A stretch of 64,000 nucleotides of DNA from Cedecea sp000277545. Lineage in GTDB: Bacteria; Pseudomonadota; Gammaproteobacteria; Enterobacterales; Enterobacteriaceae. The notes beneath the pieces were generated by a model that did no database searches, was not told where the DNA came from, and was given only the letters and a program-made list of their open reading frames with translations. Below, piece after piece: positions 25,360 to 33,391 of this stretch. The DNA lies in assembly GCA_050847315.1 (NCBI GenBank), contig CP193791.1; one strand, 5' to 3'. Position 1 is the first letter of the stretch, and every line of letters starts with the position of its first letter. The translations under genes were made by a program, and so were the position numbers.

Positions 25360-26370
25360 ATGAGTGCGTTAAATAAGAAGAGTTTTCTAACTTATCTAAA
25401 AGAGGGCGGCATCTACGTGGTGCTGCTGGTGTTGCTGGCGATCATTATTTTCCAGGATCCGACGTTCTTAAGCCTGCTTAACCTGAGTAACATTCTGACC
25501 CAGTCTTCGGTGCGTATTATCATCGCGCTCGGTGTGGCCGGGCTGATTGTCACCCAGGGGACTGACCTGTCCGCAGGGCGCCAGGTGGGGCTGGCGGCGG
25601 TTGTGGCGGCTACGCTGTTGCAATCAATGGATAACGTCAACAAGGTGTTCCCGGACATGCACACCATGCCGATTCCGCTGGTGCTGTTGATTGTCTGCGC
25701 CGTGGGCGCGGTGATTGGCCTGGTGAACGGGATTATTATCGCTTACCTGAACGTGACGCCGTTTATCACTACCCTGGGCACCATGATCATCGTGTACGGG
25801 ATCAACTCCCTGTATTACGACTTCGTGGGCGCGTCGCCGATTTCCGGGTTTGACTCCCACTTCTCTACCTTCACGCAGGGCTTTATCGCGCTGGGTAGCT
25901 TCCGCCTGTCGTACATTACGTTCTACGCCTTGTTTGCGGTGCTGTTTGTGTGGGTGCTGTGGAACAAAACCCGCTTCGGGAAAAACATCTTCGCTATCGG
26001 CGGCAACCCGGAAGCGGCGAAAGTCTCCGGCGTTAACGTGGCGCTGAACCTGATCATGATTTATGCCCTGTCCGGCGTGTTCTATGCCTTTGGCGGGATG
26101 CTGGAAGCTGGTCGTATCGGCTCGGCCACCAACAACCTTGGCTTTATGTACGAGCTGGATGCGATTGCGGCGTGCGTGGTGGGCGGCGTGTCGTTCAGCG
26201 GCGGGGTAGGGACGGTGGTGGGCGTGGTGACCGGGGTAATTATCTTTACGGTTATTAACTACGGCCTGACCTATATCGGCGTGAACCCTTACTGGCAGTA
26301 CATCATCAAGGGCGGCATTATCATCTTCGCCGTGGCGCTGGACTCCCTGAAGTACGCGCGTAAGAAGTAA
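25360..26370 (+). CDS. mglC: Galactose/methyl galactoside ABC transporter permease
   Basis: A 336-residue inner-membrane permease of the RbsC/MglC family with about eight to ten hydrophobic segments. The family motif GIDLSAG appears here as GTDLSAGRQVG, and VGGVSFSGGVGTVVGVVTG is in the C-terminal half. It is the last gene of mglBAC. A hairpin at 26396-26431 follows. Confidence 0.96.
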   Translation: MSALNKKSFLTYLKEGGIYVVLLVLLAIIIFQDPTFLSLLNLSNILTQSSVRIIIALGVAGLIVTQGTDLSAGRQVGLAAVVAATLLQSMDNVNKVFPDMHTMPIPLVLLIVCAVGAVIGLVNGIIIAYLNVTPFITTLGTMIIVYGINSLYYDFVGASPISGFDSHFSTFTQGFIALGSFRLSYITFYALFAVLFVWVLWNKTRFGKNIFAIGGNPEAAKVSGVNVALNLIMIYALSGVFYAFGGMLEAGRIGSATNNLGFMYELDAIAACVVGGVSFSGGVGTVVGVVTGVIIFTVINYGLTYIGVNPYWQYIIKGGIIIFAVALDSLKYARKK

Positions 26371-26395
26371 TTTCTGCGGTAACCGTATTTTGACC

Positions 26396-26431
26396 GGGCG
26401 CGGCTTCGATTTTCTGGCATAAGCTGCGCCC
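26396..26431 (+). terminator. Hairpin after mglC
   Basis: GGGCGCGGCTT (26396-26406) pairs with AAGCTGCGCCC (26421-26431), with one G-T pair. No T run follows, so it is either a weak terminator or an mRNA 3'-end stabiliser. Confidence 0.5.
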
Positions 26432-26514
26432 CTGATATCTGAGTGTTAATGGCTTTAACACCCTGATACTGCCGTTCATCTTACCCACAGGTGGCACAAA
26501 TGAAGGTAAATAAT

Positions 26515-27174
26515 TTATCCTGTATATCTTGTACCAGGAAACTGTTTATTAATATTACCTTTAACCACTTTATAGGCTAATTCTCGATCACCTTTTACAT
26601 ATTTAGTGAACGGATTATTCCATACTATACGGTTGGTGGGGGCTGCCATGTAAGCAAAGCTGATTCCCTTACTGATGAAGATATCTCGCGCTCTTTCCAG
26701 CCAGTTACCCTTTCCAATATAGCAAGCCTGAAATTTGATCACGCCCACGCGGCGTAGAGACATTTTTTTCAAATCATCCGCCAGCGCCTCGGGGCTGTAG
26801 TGACCCAGCATATGTTCACTGGCGTGAGCAAAAATATCTATGCGGTCATTTTCCGTCACGGACTGAAGATAGTGGAAGTTGTTATAAATATACTTTTTTT
26901 CTTCGATCTCAGACTCTCGACCTACCAGCTCAAGCATGTCGTTATATTTTGACTTCAGGTAAGCATATTCATGAGGTCGGCGTTTTTTAAAGTTATAGGC
27001 AAGCACAACCTCTATTTTTCCAAAGGGCCAGTCATGCGATCTTAATAAAGGTATTTTGCCTGCGGTTCTAAATAAGCTGTTTGTAAATTTCATTTTCTCT
27101 ATTTTTATGAGGACTAAGGTAGGGGGAGTGAATTCTATGTAATACACTCCGCGGGAATGCATATTATTCAACAT
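26515..27174 (-). CDS. Orphan protein with caspase-like His/Cys motifs
   Basis: A 219-residue protein I do not recognise. It is AT-rich and codon use differs from its neighbours, which suggests transfer. Residues about 115-180 show a pattern reminiscent of clan CD (caspase-like) cysteine peptidases such as the C80 domain of MARTX toxins: a strand ending IDIFAHASEH (candidate catalytic His), SPEALADDLKK, then a strand VIKFQACYIGKG (candidate catalytic Cys) and NWLERARDIF. The basic N-terminal part is unassigned. No signal peptide is evident. ATG codons at 27174 and about 27 codons later (MKFTNS) are both possible starts. It stands alone between mglC and sanA. The peptidase idea is inference from motif spacing only. 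Confidence 0.6.
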   Translation of the reverse strand: MLNNMHSRGVYYIEFTPPTLVLIKIEKMKFTNSLFRTAGKIPLLRSHDWPFGKIEVVLAYNFKKRRPHEYAYLKSKYNDMLELVGRESEIEEKKYIYNNFHYLQSVTENDRIDIFAHASEHMLGHYSPEALADDLKKMSLRRVGVIKFQACYIGKGNWLERARDIFISKGISFAYMAAPTNRIVWNNPFTKYVKGDRELAYKVVKGNINKQFPGTRYTG

Positions 27175-27421
27175 TCACCTAAATGGCTTAAGAAAGAAAG
27201 GTTTTTGGTCTTAATTCATTTTGTTTATGAGTTAAAGATTGAGAATTAAGGTTTCTTCACTTATTGAGATGGAGATATTGCGTTCCGCCAAAATAATATG
27301 GGGTGAAAGGCATAAGGGCGAACTCAGATGTCGGATTCAAGGGAATAAGAATGCAGCAGTTGAGGAATTAGGAAAGGCGACGACGGAAGAGGCGCTATCA
27401 AAATGAGTGCAATAGTTTATC
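27175..27421. other. AT-rich spacer upstream of the orphan gene
   Basis: 247 bases of AT-rich DNA between the orphan gene and the sanA stop. It should contain the orphan's promoter. No repeat, RNA gene or convincing operator was seen. Confidence 0.4.
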
Positions 27422-28141
27422 TCACTTCTTCTCTTTTTTCTGGATTTCCAGCAGTTGCTCCGGCGTAACGGCCGGATAGGCCTGCGCGTCTTCCGGGACT
27501 TCCTGCTGCGACGGAATAGGCACTAACGGGCCGAGAAAACGCGGCTCACGCTTGAAGAGATAGAGATCGGCTAATGCCCCCAGGCGAGCGGCAAATTCGC
27601 GGGTACGCACGGTCAGCATGTTTTTTGGGGAAGGTACCGCGTAGCACTGCGCCTGAATCCCCATATGCAGGGCGATAAACAGCGCACGCTCGCAGTGGAA
27701 GCGCTGGGTGATAATGATGAAATCGTTGGTATCAAAGACTTTACGGGTGCGGACAATCGAGTCCAGCGTGCGGAAGCCTGCGTAATCCAGCACGATATCC
27801 GCCGGATCAACGCCGCCGGCGATCAGGTCTTTGCGCATGGTCATCGGCTCGTTGTAGCTTTGCTGCGCGTTATCGCCGCTGAGCAGCAGGTAGTTCACCT
27901 TGCCGCTGTTGTAGGCGTTCAGCGCGCCCTGAATACGGTACAGGTAATACTGATTGATGACGCCGGTGCGGTAATACTTGGCGGTGCCGAGCACTACACC
28001 CACCTGGCGATAGGGCAAGTCCTGCAGTTCATCGTAGACGTAGGGGGCGGTTTTCCAGCTGATCCAGCGGTCGAGCCCGAGCGCAGCCGCCAGCATTAAG
28101 CCGATAACAATAAGCAGGCTGTAAAACACGCGCTTCAACAT
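27422..28141 (-). CDS. sanA: SanA envelope permeability protein (DUF218)
   Basis: A 239-residue inner-membrane-anchored protein, the same length as E. coli SanA, which affects envelope barrier function (vancomycin sensitivity at high temperature). One N-terminal membrane segment (residues about 5-22) is followed by a periplasmic DUF218 domain with VVLGTAKY, LLLSGDN, ITQRFHCERAL and a SPKNMLTVRTREFAARLGA segment. It lies downstream of cdd on the same strand. The precise biochemical role is not known. Confidence 0.94.
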   Translation of the reverse strand: MLKRVFYSLLIVIGLMLAAALGLDRWISWKTAPYVYDELQDLPYRQVGVVLGTAKYYRTGVINQYYLYRIQGALNAYNSGKVNYLLLSGDNAQQSYNEPMTMRKDLIAGGVDPADIVLDYAGFRTLDSIVRTRKVFDTNDFIIITQRFHCERALFIALHMGIQAQCYAVPSPKNMLTVRTREFAARLGALADLYLFKREPRFLGPLVPIPSQQEVPEDAQAYPAVTPEQLLEIQKKEKK

Positions 28142-28272
28142 GGACTTGCAGACTCATTCGCGGGGTGAAATTTCATCCAAGGCTACTTTACCCGGCCCTC
28201 AAGAGCAAGAAACGCGGGTTCAGTTGGGGCAAATTTCAACAATGCGAGTGTGGGTACACCCGCAACGGAGAA

Positions 28273-29160
28273 TTATTGAACAATATTAACACGCTCAACG
28301 GCTTCACAGCCCAGCGCTTTCAGCGTGGCGGAGGTGGCATCCCACTGCAGCAGCGGCGCATCGATTTTTTCTGCCAGCACGGCGCGCTTAATTTGTGGGT
28401 AGTCGTAACCATTCAGAGAAAGCAGGTTCAGCGCGGCCTGCAGCGGCGGAAGGGAAGGGTTAAACGCAGCGTTTTCCGCATAGCATCCGGTGAAGATTTT
28501 CCCGTCGACCATTTCCAGCGCAACGCCTGCCGGGGCCTTGCTGTAAGGCGCATGACTGCGGTTAGCCGCGCTAATTGCCGCCTGAGTCAGGGCATCCCCT
28601 TTCAGCGCAAAACCGTGGTTTTCTTCGTCCAGCAGCAGCGTTTTGATCTCCAGGTCGCGTGGGCCAAAGGCATCCGGCAGATATTCGCCCAAAGTGGAAG
28701 GCTTGCGGCCAGGCAGATGAATACCCAGTGCGGTGCCGCTGTTCAGTTCATTCATAAACTGACGGCAGTGGCCGCAGGGCGTGTAGTTGACCGTGATATC
28801 AACCAGGCCTTTTTCGCCGCGCATCCACGCGTGGGTAATGGCGCTTTGTTCGGCGTGCACGGTTTGCTGCATGGTGGCACCCAGAAACTCCATGTTGCCG
28901 CCAAAATAGAGATTCCCGCTGACGCCTCGCGCGACGGCGCCGACGTTAAAATGAGAGAGGTCTGCGCGGGCACAGGCTGCGGCCAGCGGCAACAGAGCGA
29001 AAGCCAGGTCTTGGTCACCCAGCCCGGTTTGATGTTTTAGCGCTTCAACTTCGGCTGCGGTAAACATAGCCGGGAAGTGGTCGTCGGCAAGCAGGGGTTG
29101 CAAAGCGGTTTGCAGCGCGGCGGGGAGTTGCACAACGGCGGCATCAAAACGTGAACGCAT
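28273..29160 (-). CDS. cdd: Cytidine deaminase
   Basis: Deaminates cytidine and deoxycytidine to uridine forms in pyrimidine salvage. The 295-residue dimeric type has a catalytic domain with zinc ligands His102, Cys129 and Cys132 and the proton-shuttle Glu104 (VHAEQ, TPCGHC), followed by a non-catalytic second domain. Length and motifs match E. coli Cdd (294). It follows yohK on the same strand. A half-conserved CRP site lies upstream at 29219-29234, in line with CRP/CytR control in E. coli. The 131-base spacer to sanA holds only weak hairpins. Confidence 0.97.
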   Translation of the reverse strand: MRSRFDAAVVQLPAALQTALQPLLADDHFPAMFTAAEVEALKHQTGLGDQDLAFALLPLAAACARADLSHFNVGAVARGVSGNLYFGGNMEFLGATMQQTVHAEQSAITHAWMRGEKGLVDITVNYTPCGHCRQFMNELNSGTALGIHLPGRKPSTLGEYLPDAFGPRDLEIKTLLLDEENHGFALKGDALTQAAISAANRSHAPYSKAPAGVALEMVDGKIFTGCYAENAAFNPSLPPLQAALNLLSLNGYDYPQIKRAVLAEKIDAPLLQWDATSATLKALGCEAVERVNIVQ

Positions 29161-29218
29161 GTTAAAGCCTCATCAAAGGTAACGGAAACGTAGTTTACGG
29201 ATCTGTACCGGCCAAATA

Positions 29219-29234
29219 TGTGATCTAGTTCTAA
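29219..29234 (-). promoter_or_regulatory. Possible CRP site before cdd
   Basis: On the plus strand TGTGA-TCTAGT-TCTAA has one perfect half and one 3/5 half. It is about 65 bases upstream of the cdd start. Confidence 0.45.
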
Positions 29235-29288
29235 TTGTTTATGCAACTTATGAAAACAAATCTGAAAGTGCGCGATCTCTCGCAAGCT

Positions 29289-29984
29289 TTAGCCGAAAAG
29301 CTTCAGCAGTACCGGGAATAAAAACGGAGCGATAAGCGACGTCATGACCCCGCAAATCACCAGCGCCAGCGAGCTAAAAGCCCCTTCCTGGAAGTCCAGT
29401 TCCGCACAGCGAGCGGTGCCCAGCGCGTGGGAAGCGGTACCCATTGCCAGCCCGCGTGAGGCTTTGGTATTGATGCGCATCATGTTCAGCAGCGTGTGGC
29501 CAAACACCGCGCCAAGAATACCGACGAAGATAACGCAGACGGCGCTGATAGCCGGGATACCACCAATGCCGCCGCCAACCGCCATTGCAATCGGCGTGGT
29601 GACGGATTTTGGCAGGACCGAAGCGGCAATTTCCGGGGACGCCCCCATCAATAACGCGATAGATGTGCCGGTGGACATCGCCACCATGCTGCCAATAAAG
29701 CAGATGGTAATAATGGATTTCCAGCGGGCGCGAATCTGGTGTATTTGCTCATAGAGCGGGAAGGCCAGGGCTACAACGGCGGGCTGCAGCAGGTCGTTGA
29801 GCACTTCGCTGCCTTTAAAATAGTGGTCGTAAGGAATGCCGGTCAGCAGCAAAAAAGGAATGATCACCACCATGCAAACCAGCAGCGGGTTCAGCAGCGG
29901 GGATTTCAACCGGGCGGCCAGCTTGCGGGCGGCAAAAAACACCACCAGCGTTAACGGTAAAGACCACCATATAAAGTGCATCAT
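29289..29984 (-). CDS. yohK: LrgB-family membrane protein YohK
   Basis: A 231-residue polytopic inner-membrane protein of the LrgB/CidB family, the same size as E. coli YohK. Family members work with a small LrgA-type partner and have been proposed as holin/antiholin-like proteins or as exporters of small metabolites. Conserved segments include LLPKSVTTPIAMAVGG and TASHALGTARCAELDF. Its start overlaps yohJ by four bases, so the two are translationally coupled. Confidence 0.95.
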   Translation of the reverse strand: MMHFIWWSLPLTLVVFFAARKLAARLKSPLLNPLLVCMVVIIPFLLLTGIPYDHYFKGSEVLNDLLQPAVVALAFPLYEQIHQIRARWKSIITICFIGSMVAMSTGTSIALLMGASPEIAASVLPKSVTTPIAMAVGGGIGGIPAISAVCVIFVGILGAVFGHTLLNMMRINTKASRGLAMGTASHALGTARCAELDFQEGAFSSLALVICGVMTSLIAPFLFPVLLKLFG

Positions 29985-30382
29985 TTTTTCTCTGCCTCGC
30001 CTTCACCAATCACTTTTCTTTCACCGTGTACCAGATGTGAGCTCCAGCTCACGATAACCAGCACCACCAGCGTGCTGATCAAACAGGACACCACCACCGG
30101 ACCAAACTGGGCTTTCAGCACGTCGTAATACTGCATCACGCCCACGCCAATGGGGACGAACAGAAGGGCCATATAGCGAATCAGCAAATGGCAGCTGGGT
30201 TTTACCCACTTCGCCGGCAGGATCTGCAGCGACAGCAGCACAAACAAAATCAGCATGCCGATAATGCTGCCGGGAATGACGATAGGCAGTAAAGAGGCGA
30301 CAAAAATACCGGCGTATAAACACAGGTAAATTAAGACAAAAGCGCGAAGATACTGCCAGATTATCGTGAACGAGTTGCGCAT
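29981..30382 (-). CDS. yohJ: LrgA-family membrane protein YohJ
   Basis: A 133-residue protein with four hydrophobic segments of the LrgA/CidA (holin-like) family; E. coli YohJ is 132. The family motif PGSIIGMLILFVLL and the segment LLIRYMALLFVPIGVGVMQY are clear. It overlaps yohK by four bases, and a CRP-like site lies 50-65 bases upstream of its start. It is the last gene of the 48-minute-type block; the next gene belongs to the 18-minute-type block. Confidence 0.95.
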   Translation of the reverse strand: MRNSFTIIWQYLRAFVLIYLCLYAGIFVASLLPIVIPGSIIGMLILFVLLSLQILPAKWVKPSCHLLIRYMALLFVPIGVGVMQYYDVLKAQFGPVVVSCLISTLVVLVIVSWSSHLVHGERKVIGEGEAEKK

Positions 30383-30431
30383 GGAGGTTACCCTTTAAGA
30401 AACGCATTCATCATACAATTAAACTCAAAAT

Positions 30432-30447
30432 TGTGCTATCCATCACA
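30432..30447 (-). promoter_or_regulatory. CRP-like site before yohJK
   Basis: TGTGC-TATCCA-TCACA differs from the CRP consensus at one position. It is centred 57 bases upstream of the yohJ start codon. Confidence 0.6.
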
Positions 30448-30507
30448 TCATGAATTATCAGCATAACAAACATTCCCTGCGTGAAGGTTGTCGGGCGGAT
30501 TTCGGGC

Positions 30508-30533
30508 AATAAAAAAGCGGCCCGGAGGCCGCT
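30508..30533 (-). terminator. ldtB terminator
   Basis: On the minus strand AGCGGCC-TCCG-GGCCGCT is followed by a run of six T. It lies 20 bases after the ldtB stop. Confidence 0.93.
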
Positions 30534-30552
30534 ATTTTGCAAACTGCTGGAC

Positions 30553-31467
30553 TTAGTTCAGACGAACCGGCATCCCGGAACGGTTCTGAATCGCCTGGTC
30601 AACAACGGTGGTGTCAACGTCGGACTGAGCGGTCACCTGCTGAACGCTGCTGGTCAGTTTAATCGGCACGATTTCATCGGAGTTGAACTGCGCTTCGGTG
30701 GTGGAAAGCGGGTTGTGAACTTCGATGTAGCGGCTGCCGTCTGGCTCGGTGGTGGCTTTTACCGGCTCATCAATGAATTGAACGCGGGTGCCAACCGGCA
30801 CGTTGTCGAACAGGAACTTGATGTCTTCGTTACGCAGACGCACGCAGCCGTGGCTTACGCGCAGACCGATACCGAAGTTGGCGTTGGTGCCGTGAATCGC
30901 ATACAGGTTACCGATGTACAGCGCGTACAGGCCCATTGGGTTGTCCGGGCCAGCGGGAACAACGGCTGGCAGCGGCGTACCGGCTGCGGCGTATTCCGCG
31001 TGCATTTTCGCCGTCGGGGTCCAGGTTGGGCCATTTTTCTTACGCTCTACCTTGGTGGTCCAGTTGATCGGGGTATCTTTCCCCAGCTGGCCGATACCGA
31101 TTGGCAGCACGATCACCGTGTTGGTGCCTTTCGGGTAATAGTAGAGGCGCATTTCGGCACTGTTGATCACAATCCCTTCATGCACGGTGTCAGGCAGGAT
31201 CAGCTGCTGAGGGATGTTCAGGATGGTGCCGGCTTTTGGCAGGTACGGGTCAATGCCTGGGTTAGCTTCCAGCATGTTAGACAGACCCATCTGGTACTGT
31301 GCGGCATACTCTTCCAGCGGCGCGGTGCTGCCTTCAGGAATAGTGATAACCTGGTTTTCACCAACCAGGCGGCTGCCGTTAGTCGGTAACGGATAAGTCA
31401 CGGCGGAAGCAGAGAAAGACGCGACAGCCACAAAAGCCAGTAAAAGCGAGCGTAATTTCATATTCAT
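30553..31467 (-). CDS. ldtB: L,D-transpeptidase LdtB
   Basis: A periplasmic enzyme that attaches Braun lipoprotein to peptidoglycan diaminopimelate residues. The 304-residue protein has a signal peptide (cleavage near SASA-VTYPLP), a LysM-like region (about 40-95), a YkuD domain with the catalytic motif SHGCVRLRN and upstream HGTNANFG, and the conserved tail NRSGMPVRLN. It is nearly identical in plan to E. coli YbiS (306). The ATG at 31467 was chosen as in E. coli; another lies two codons on. ldtB and ybiT are divergent here. Confidence 0.97.
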   Translation of the reverse strand: MNMKLRSLLLAFVAVASFSASAVTYPLPTNGSRLVGENQVITIPEGSTAPLEEYAAQYQMGLSNMLEANPGIDPYLPKAGTILNIPQQLILPDTVHEGIVINSAEMRLYYYPKGTNTVIVLPIGIGQLGKDTPINWTTKVERKKNGPTWTPTAKMHAEYAAAGTPLPAVVPAGPDNPMGLYALYIGNLYAIHGTNANFGIGLRVSHGCVRLRNEDIKFLFDNVPVGTRVQFIDEPVKATTEPDGSRYIEVHNPLSTTEAQFNSDEIVPIKLTSSVQQVTAQSDVDTTVVDQAIQNRSGMPVRLN

Positions 31468-31705
31468 GTTATGCGAGTGTTATGCCAGACGGGCCAGCTA
31501 GTGAGTGTTCATGGACGATTCAGCCGCGCATTATATGTGCATTACATTCATCTGGGAAATCAGATGTGGATGAAATCACAATTTTTTCACACTGATTAAC
31601 TATTGTACGGTGAAGATGCGGGGCGACCCTTTATCATAGTTATGGCATAATGTGGCCGAAATCACATTCCAAAATCTCGACAACTTATTTCTCCAGGACA
31701 TACCA

Positions 31706-33301
31706 GTGCTTGTATCCAGCAACGTTACCATGCAGTTTGGCAGCAAACCGCTGTTCGAAAATATCTCCGTTAAATTTGGCGGCGGCAACCGTTACGGCCT
31801 GATTGGCGCGAACGGAAGCGGCAAATCCACGTTCATGAAAATCCTCGGCGGGGACTTAGAGCCAACGCTTGGCAACGTTTCTCTCGACCCAAACGAGCGT
31901 ATCGGTAAGCTGCGTCAGGATCAGTTCGCCTTCGAAAAATTCACCGTACTCGACACCGTTATCATGGGCCACGGCGAGCTGTGGGAAGTGAAGCAGGAAC
32001 GCGACCGCATTTATGCCCTGCCTGAGATGAGCGAAGAAGACGGTTACAAAGTTGCCGACCTCGAAGTGAAATACGGCGAGATGGACGGCTACACCGCAGA
32101 AGCGCGTGCCGGTGAATTGCTGCTTGGCGTGGGCATTCCGCTGGAGCAGCACTACGGCTCGATGAGCGAAGTCGCTCCAGGCTGGAAGCTGCGCGTGCTG
32201 CTGGCGCAGGCGCTGTTCTCTAACCCGGACATCCTGCTGCTCGACGAACCAACGAACAACCTGGACATCGACACCATCCGTTGGCTGGAGCAGACGCTGA
32301 ACGAACGCGACAGCACCATGATCATTATCTCGCACGACCGTCACTTCCTGAATATGGTCTGCACCCATATGGCTGACCTGGACTACGGCGAGCTGCGCGT
32401 TTACCCTGGCAACTACGACGAGTACATGACGGCGGCAACTCAGGCTCGCGAGCGCCTGCTGGCGGACAACGCGAAGAAGAAAGCGCAGATTGCAGACCTG
32501 CAATCCTTCGTTAGCCGCTTTAGCGCCAACGCCTCCAAATCTCGCCAGGCCACCTCCCGTGCCCGTCAGATTGATAAAATCAAGCTGGATGAAGTGAAGG
32601 CGTCCAGCCGTCAGAACCCGTTCATCCGCTTCGAGCAGGATAAGAAACTGTTCCGTAACGCCCTTGAAGTTGAAGCCGTGACCAAAGGGTTTGAGAACGG
32701 CCCGCTGTTTAAAAACTTCAACCTGCTGCTGGAAGTGGGCGAGAAGATTGCCATTTTGGGTGCCAACGGCGTGGGTAAATCTACCATGCTGAAAACCCTG
32801 GTCGGCGAGCTGACCCCGGAAAACGGCAGCGTGAAGTGGTCTGAAAATGCTCAGATTGGCTACTACGCCCAGGATCACGAATACGAGTTCGAAAACGATC
32901 TGACCGTCTTTGACTGGATGAGTCAGTGGAAGCAGGAAGGCGACGACGAACAGGCGGTGCGCAGCATCCTGGGTCGTCTACTGTTCAGCCAGGACGACAT
33001 CAAGAAGCCAGCCAAAGTCCTTTCCGGGGGCGAGAAGGGCCGTATGCTGTTCGGCAAGCTGATGATGGAAAAACCAAACATCCTGATCATGGATGAACCA
33101 ACCAACCACCTGGATATGGAATCCATCGAGTCGCTGAACATGGCGCTGGAAATGTACCAGGGGACGCTGATCTTCGTTTCCCACGACCGTGAGTTTGTTA
33201 GCTCGCTGGCAACCCGCGTGCTGGAAATTACCCCAGAGCGCGTGATTGACTTCACCGGTGGCTACGAAGATTACCTGCGTAGCAAAGGGATCGACGGGTA
33301 A
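31706..33301 (+). CDS. ybiT: ABC-F protein YbiT
   Basis: A 531-residue soluble protein with two ABC domains, of the ABC-F class that acts on ribosomes. Walker A motifs are GANGSGKST and GANGVGKST; Walker B motifs are LLLDEPTNNLD and IMDEPTNHLD; the linker (about 240-310) is charged and helical. The GTG at 31706 gives the E. coli N-terminus (LVSSNVTMQFGS) and length (530); the frame is open further upstream to 31652, but the extra residues are not conserved with E. coli. The 238-base spacer to ldtB should contain both promoters. Confidence 0.96.
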   Translation: MLVSSNVTMQFGSKPLFENISVKFGGGNRYGLIGANGSGKSTFMKILGGDLEPTLGNVSLDPNERIGKLRQDQFAFEKFTVLDTVIMGHGELWEVKQERDRIYALPEMSEEDGYKVADLEVKYGEMDGYTAEARAGELLLGVGIPLEQHYGSMSEVAPGWKLRVLLAQALFSNPDILLLDEPTNNLDIDTIRWLEQTLNERDSTMIIISHDRHFLNMVCTHMADLDYGELRVYPGNYDEYMTAATQARERLLADNAKKKAQIADLQSFVSRFSANASKSRQATSRARQIDKIKLDEVKASSRQNPFIRFEQDKKLFRNALEVEAVTKGFENGPLFKNFNLLLEVGEKIAILGANGVGKSTMLKTLVGELTPENGSVKWSENAQIGYYAQDHEYEFENDLTVFDWMSQWKQEGDDEQAVRSILGRLLFSQDDIKKPAKVLSGGEKGRMLFGKLMMEKPNILIMDEPTNHLDMESIESLNMALEMYQGTLIFVSHDREFVSSLATRVLEITPERVIDFTGGYEDYLRSKGIDG

Positions 33302-33304
33302 TTT

Positions 33305-33390
33305 TACCCTCACCCTAAAAGGGAGAGGGAATAGATTATGTACTGTTCTGCCCTGTTGTTTTCCCCCTCGTCCCTTTGGGCTGAGGGGCA
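33305..33390. repeat. REP-like inverted repeat pair
   Basis: A hairpin unit ACCCTCACCCTAAAAGGGAG (33305-33331 overall) and a second unit CCCTCGTCCCTTTGGGCTGA (33363-33388 overall) lie in opposite orientation between the convergent ybiT and GH31 genes. The same type recurs at 48661-48767 and 51391-51480. Confidence 0.75.
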
Positions 33391-33391
33391 A

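Noticed and set aside
31856..32878. 340-codon open frame opposite ybiT
   Set aside because: Antisense shadow; no family features, while ybiT matches along its whole length.
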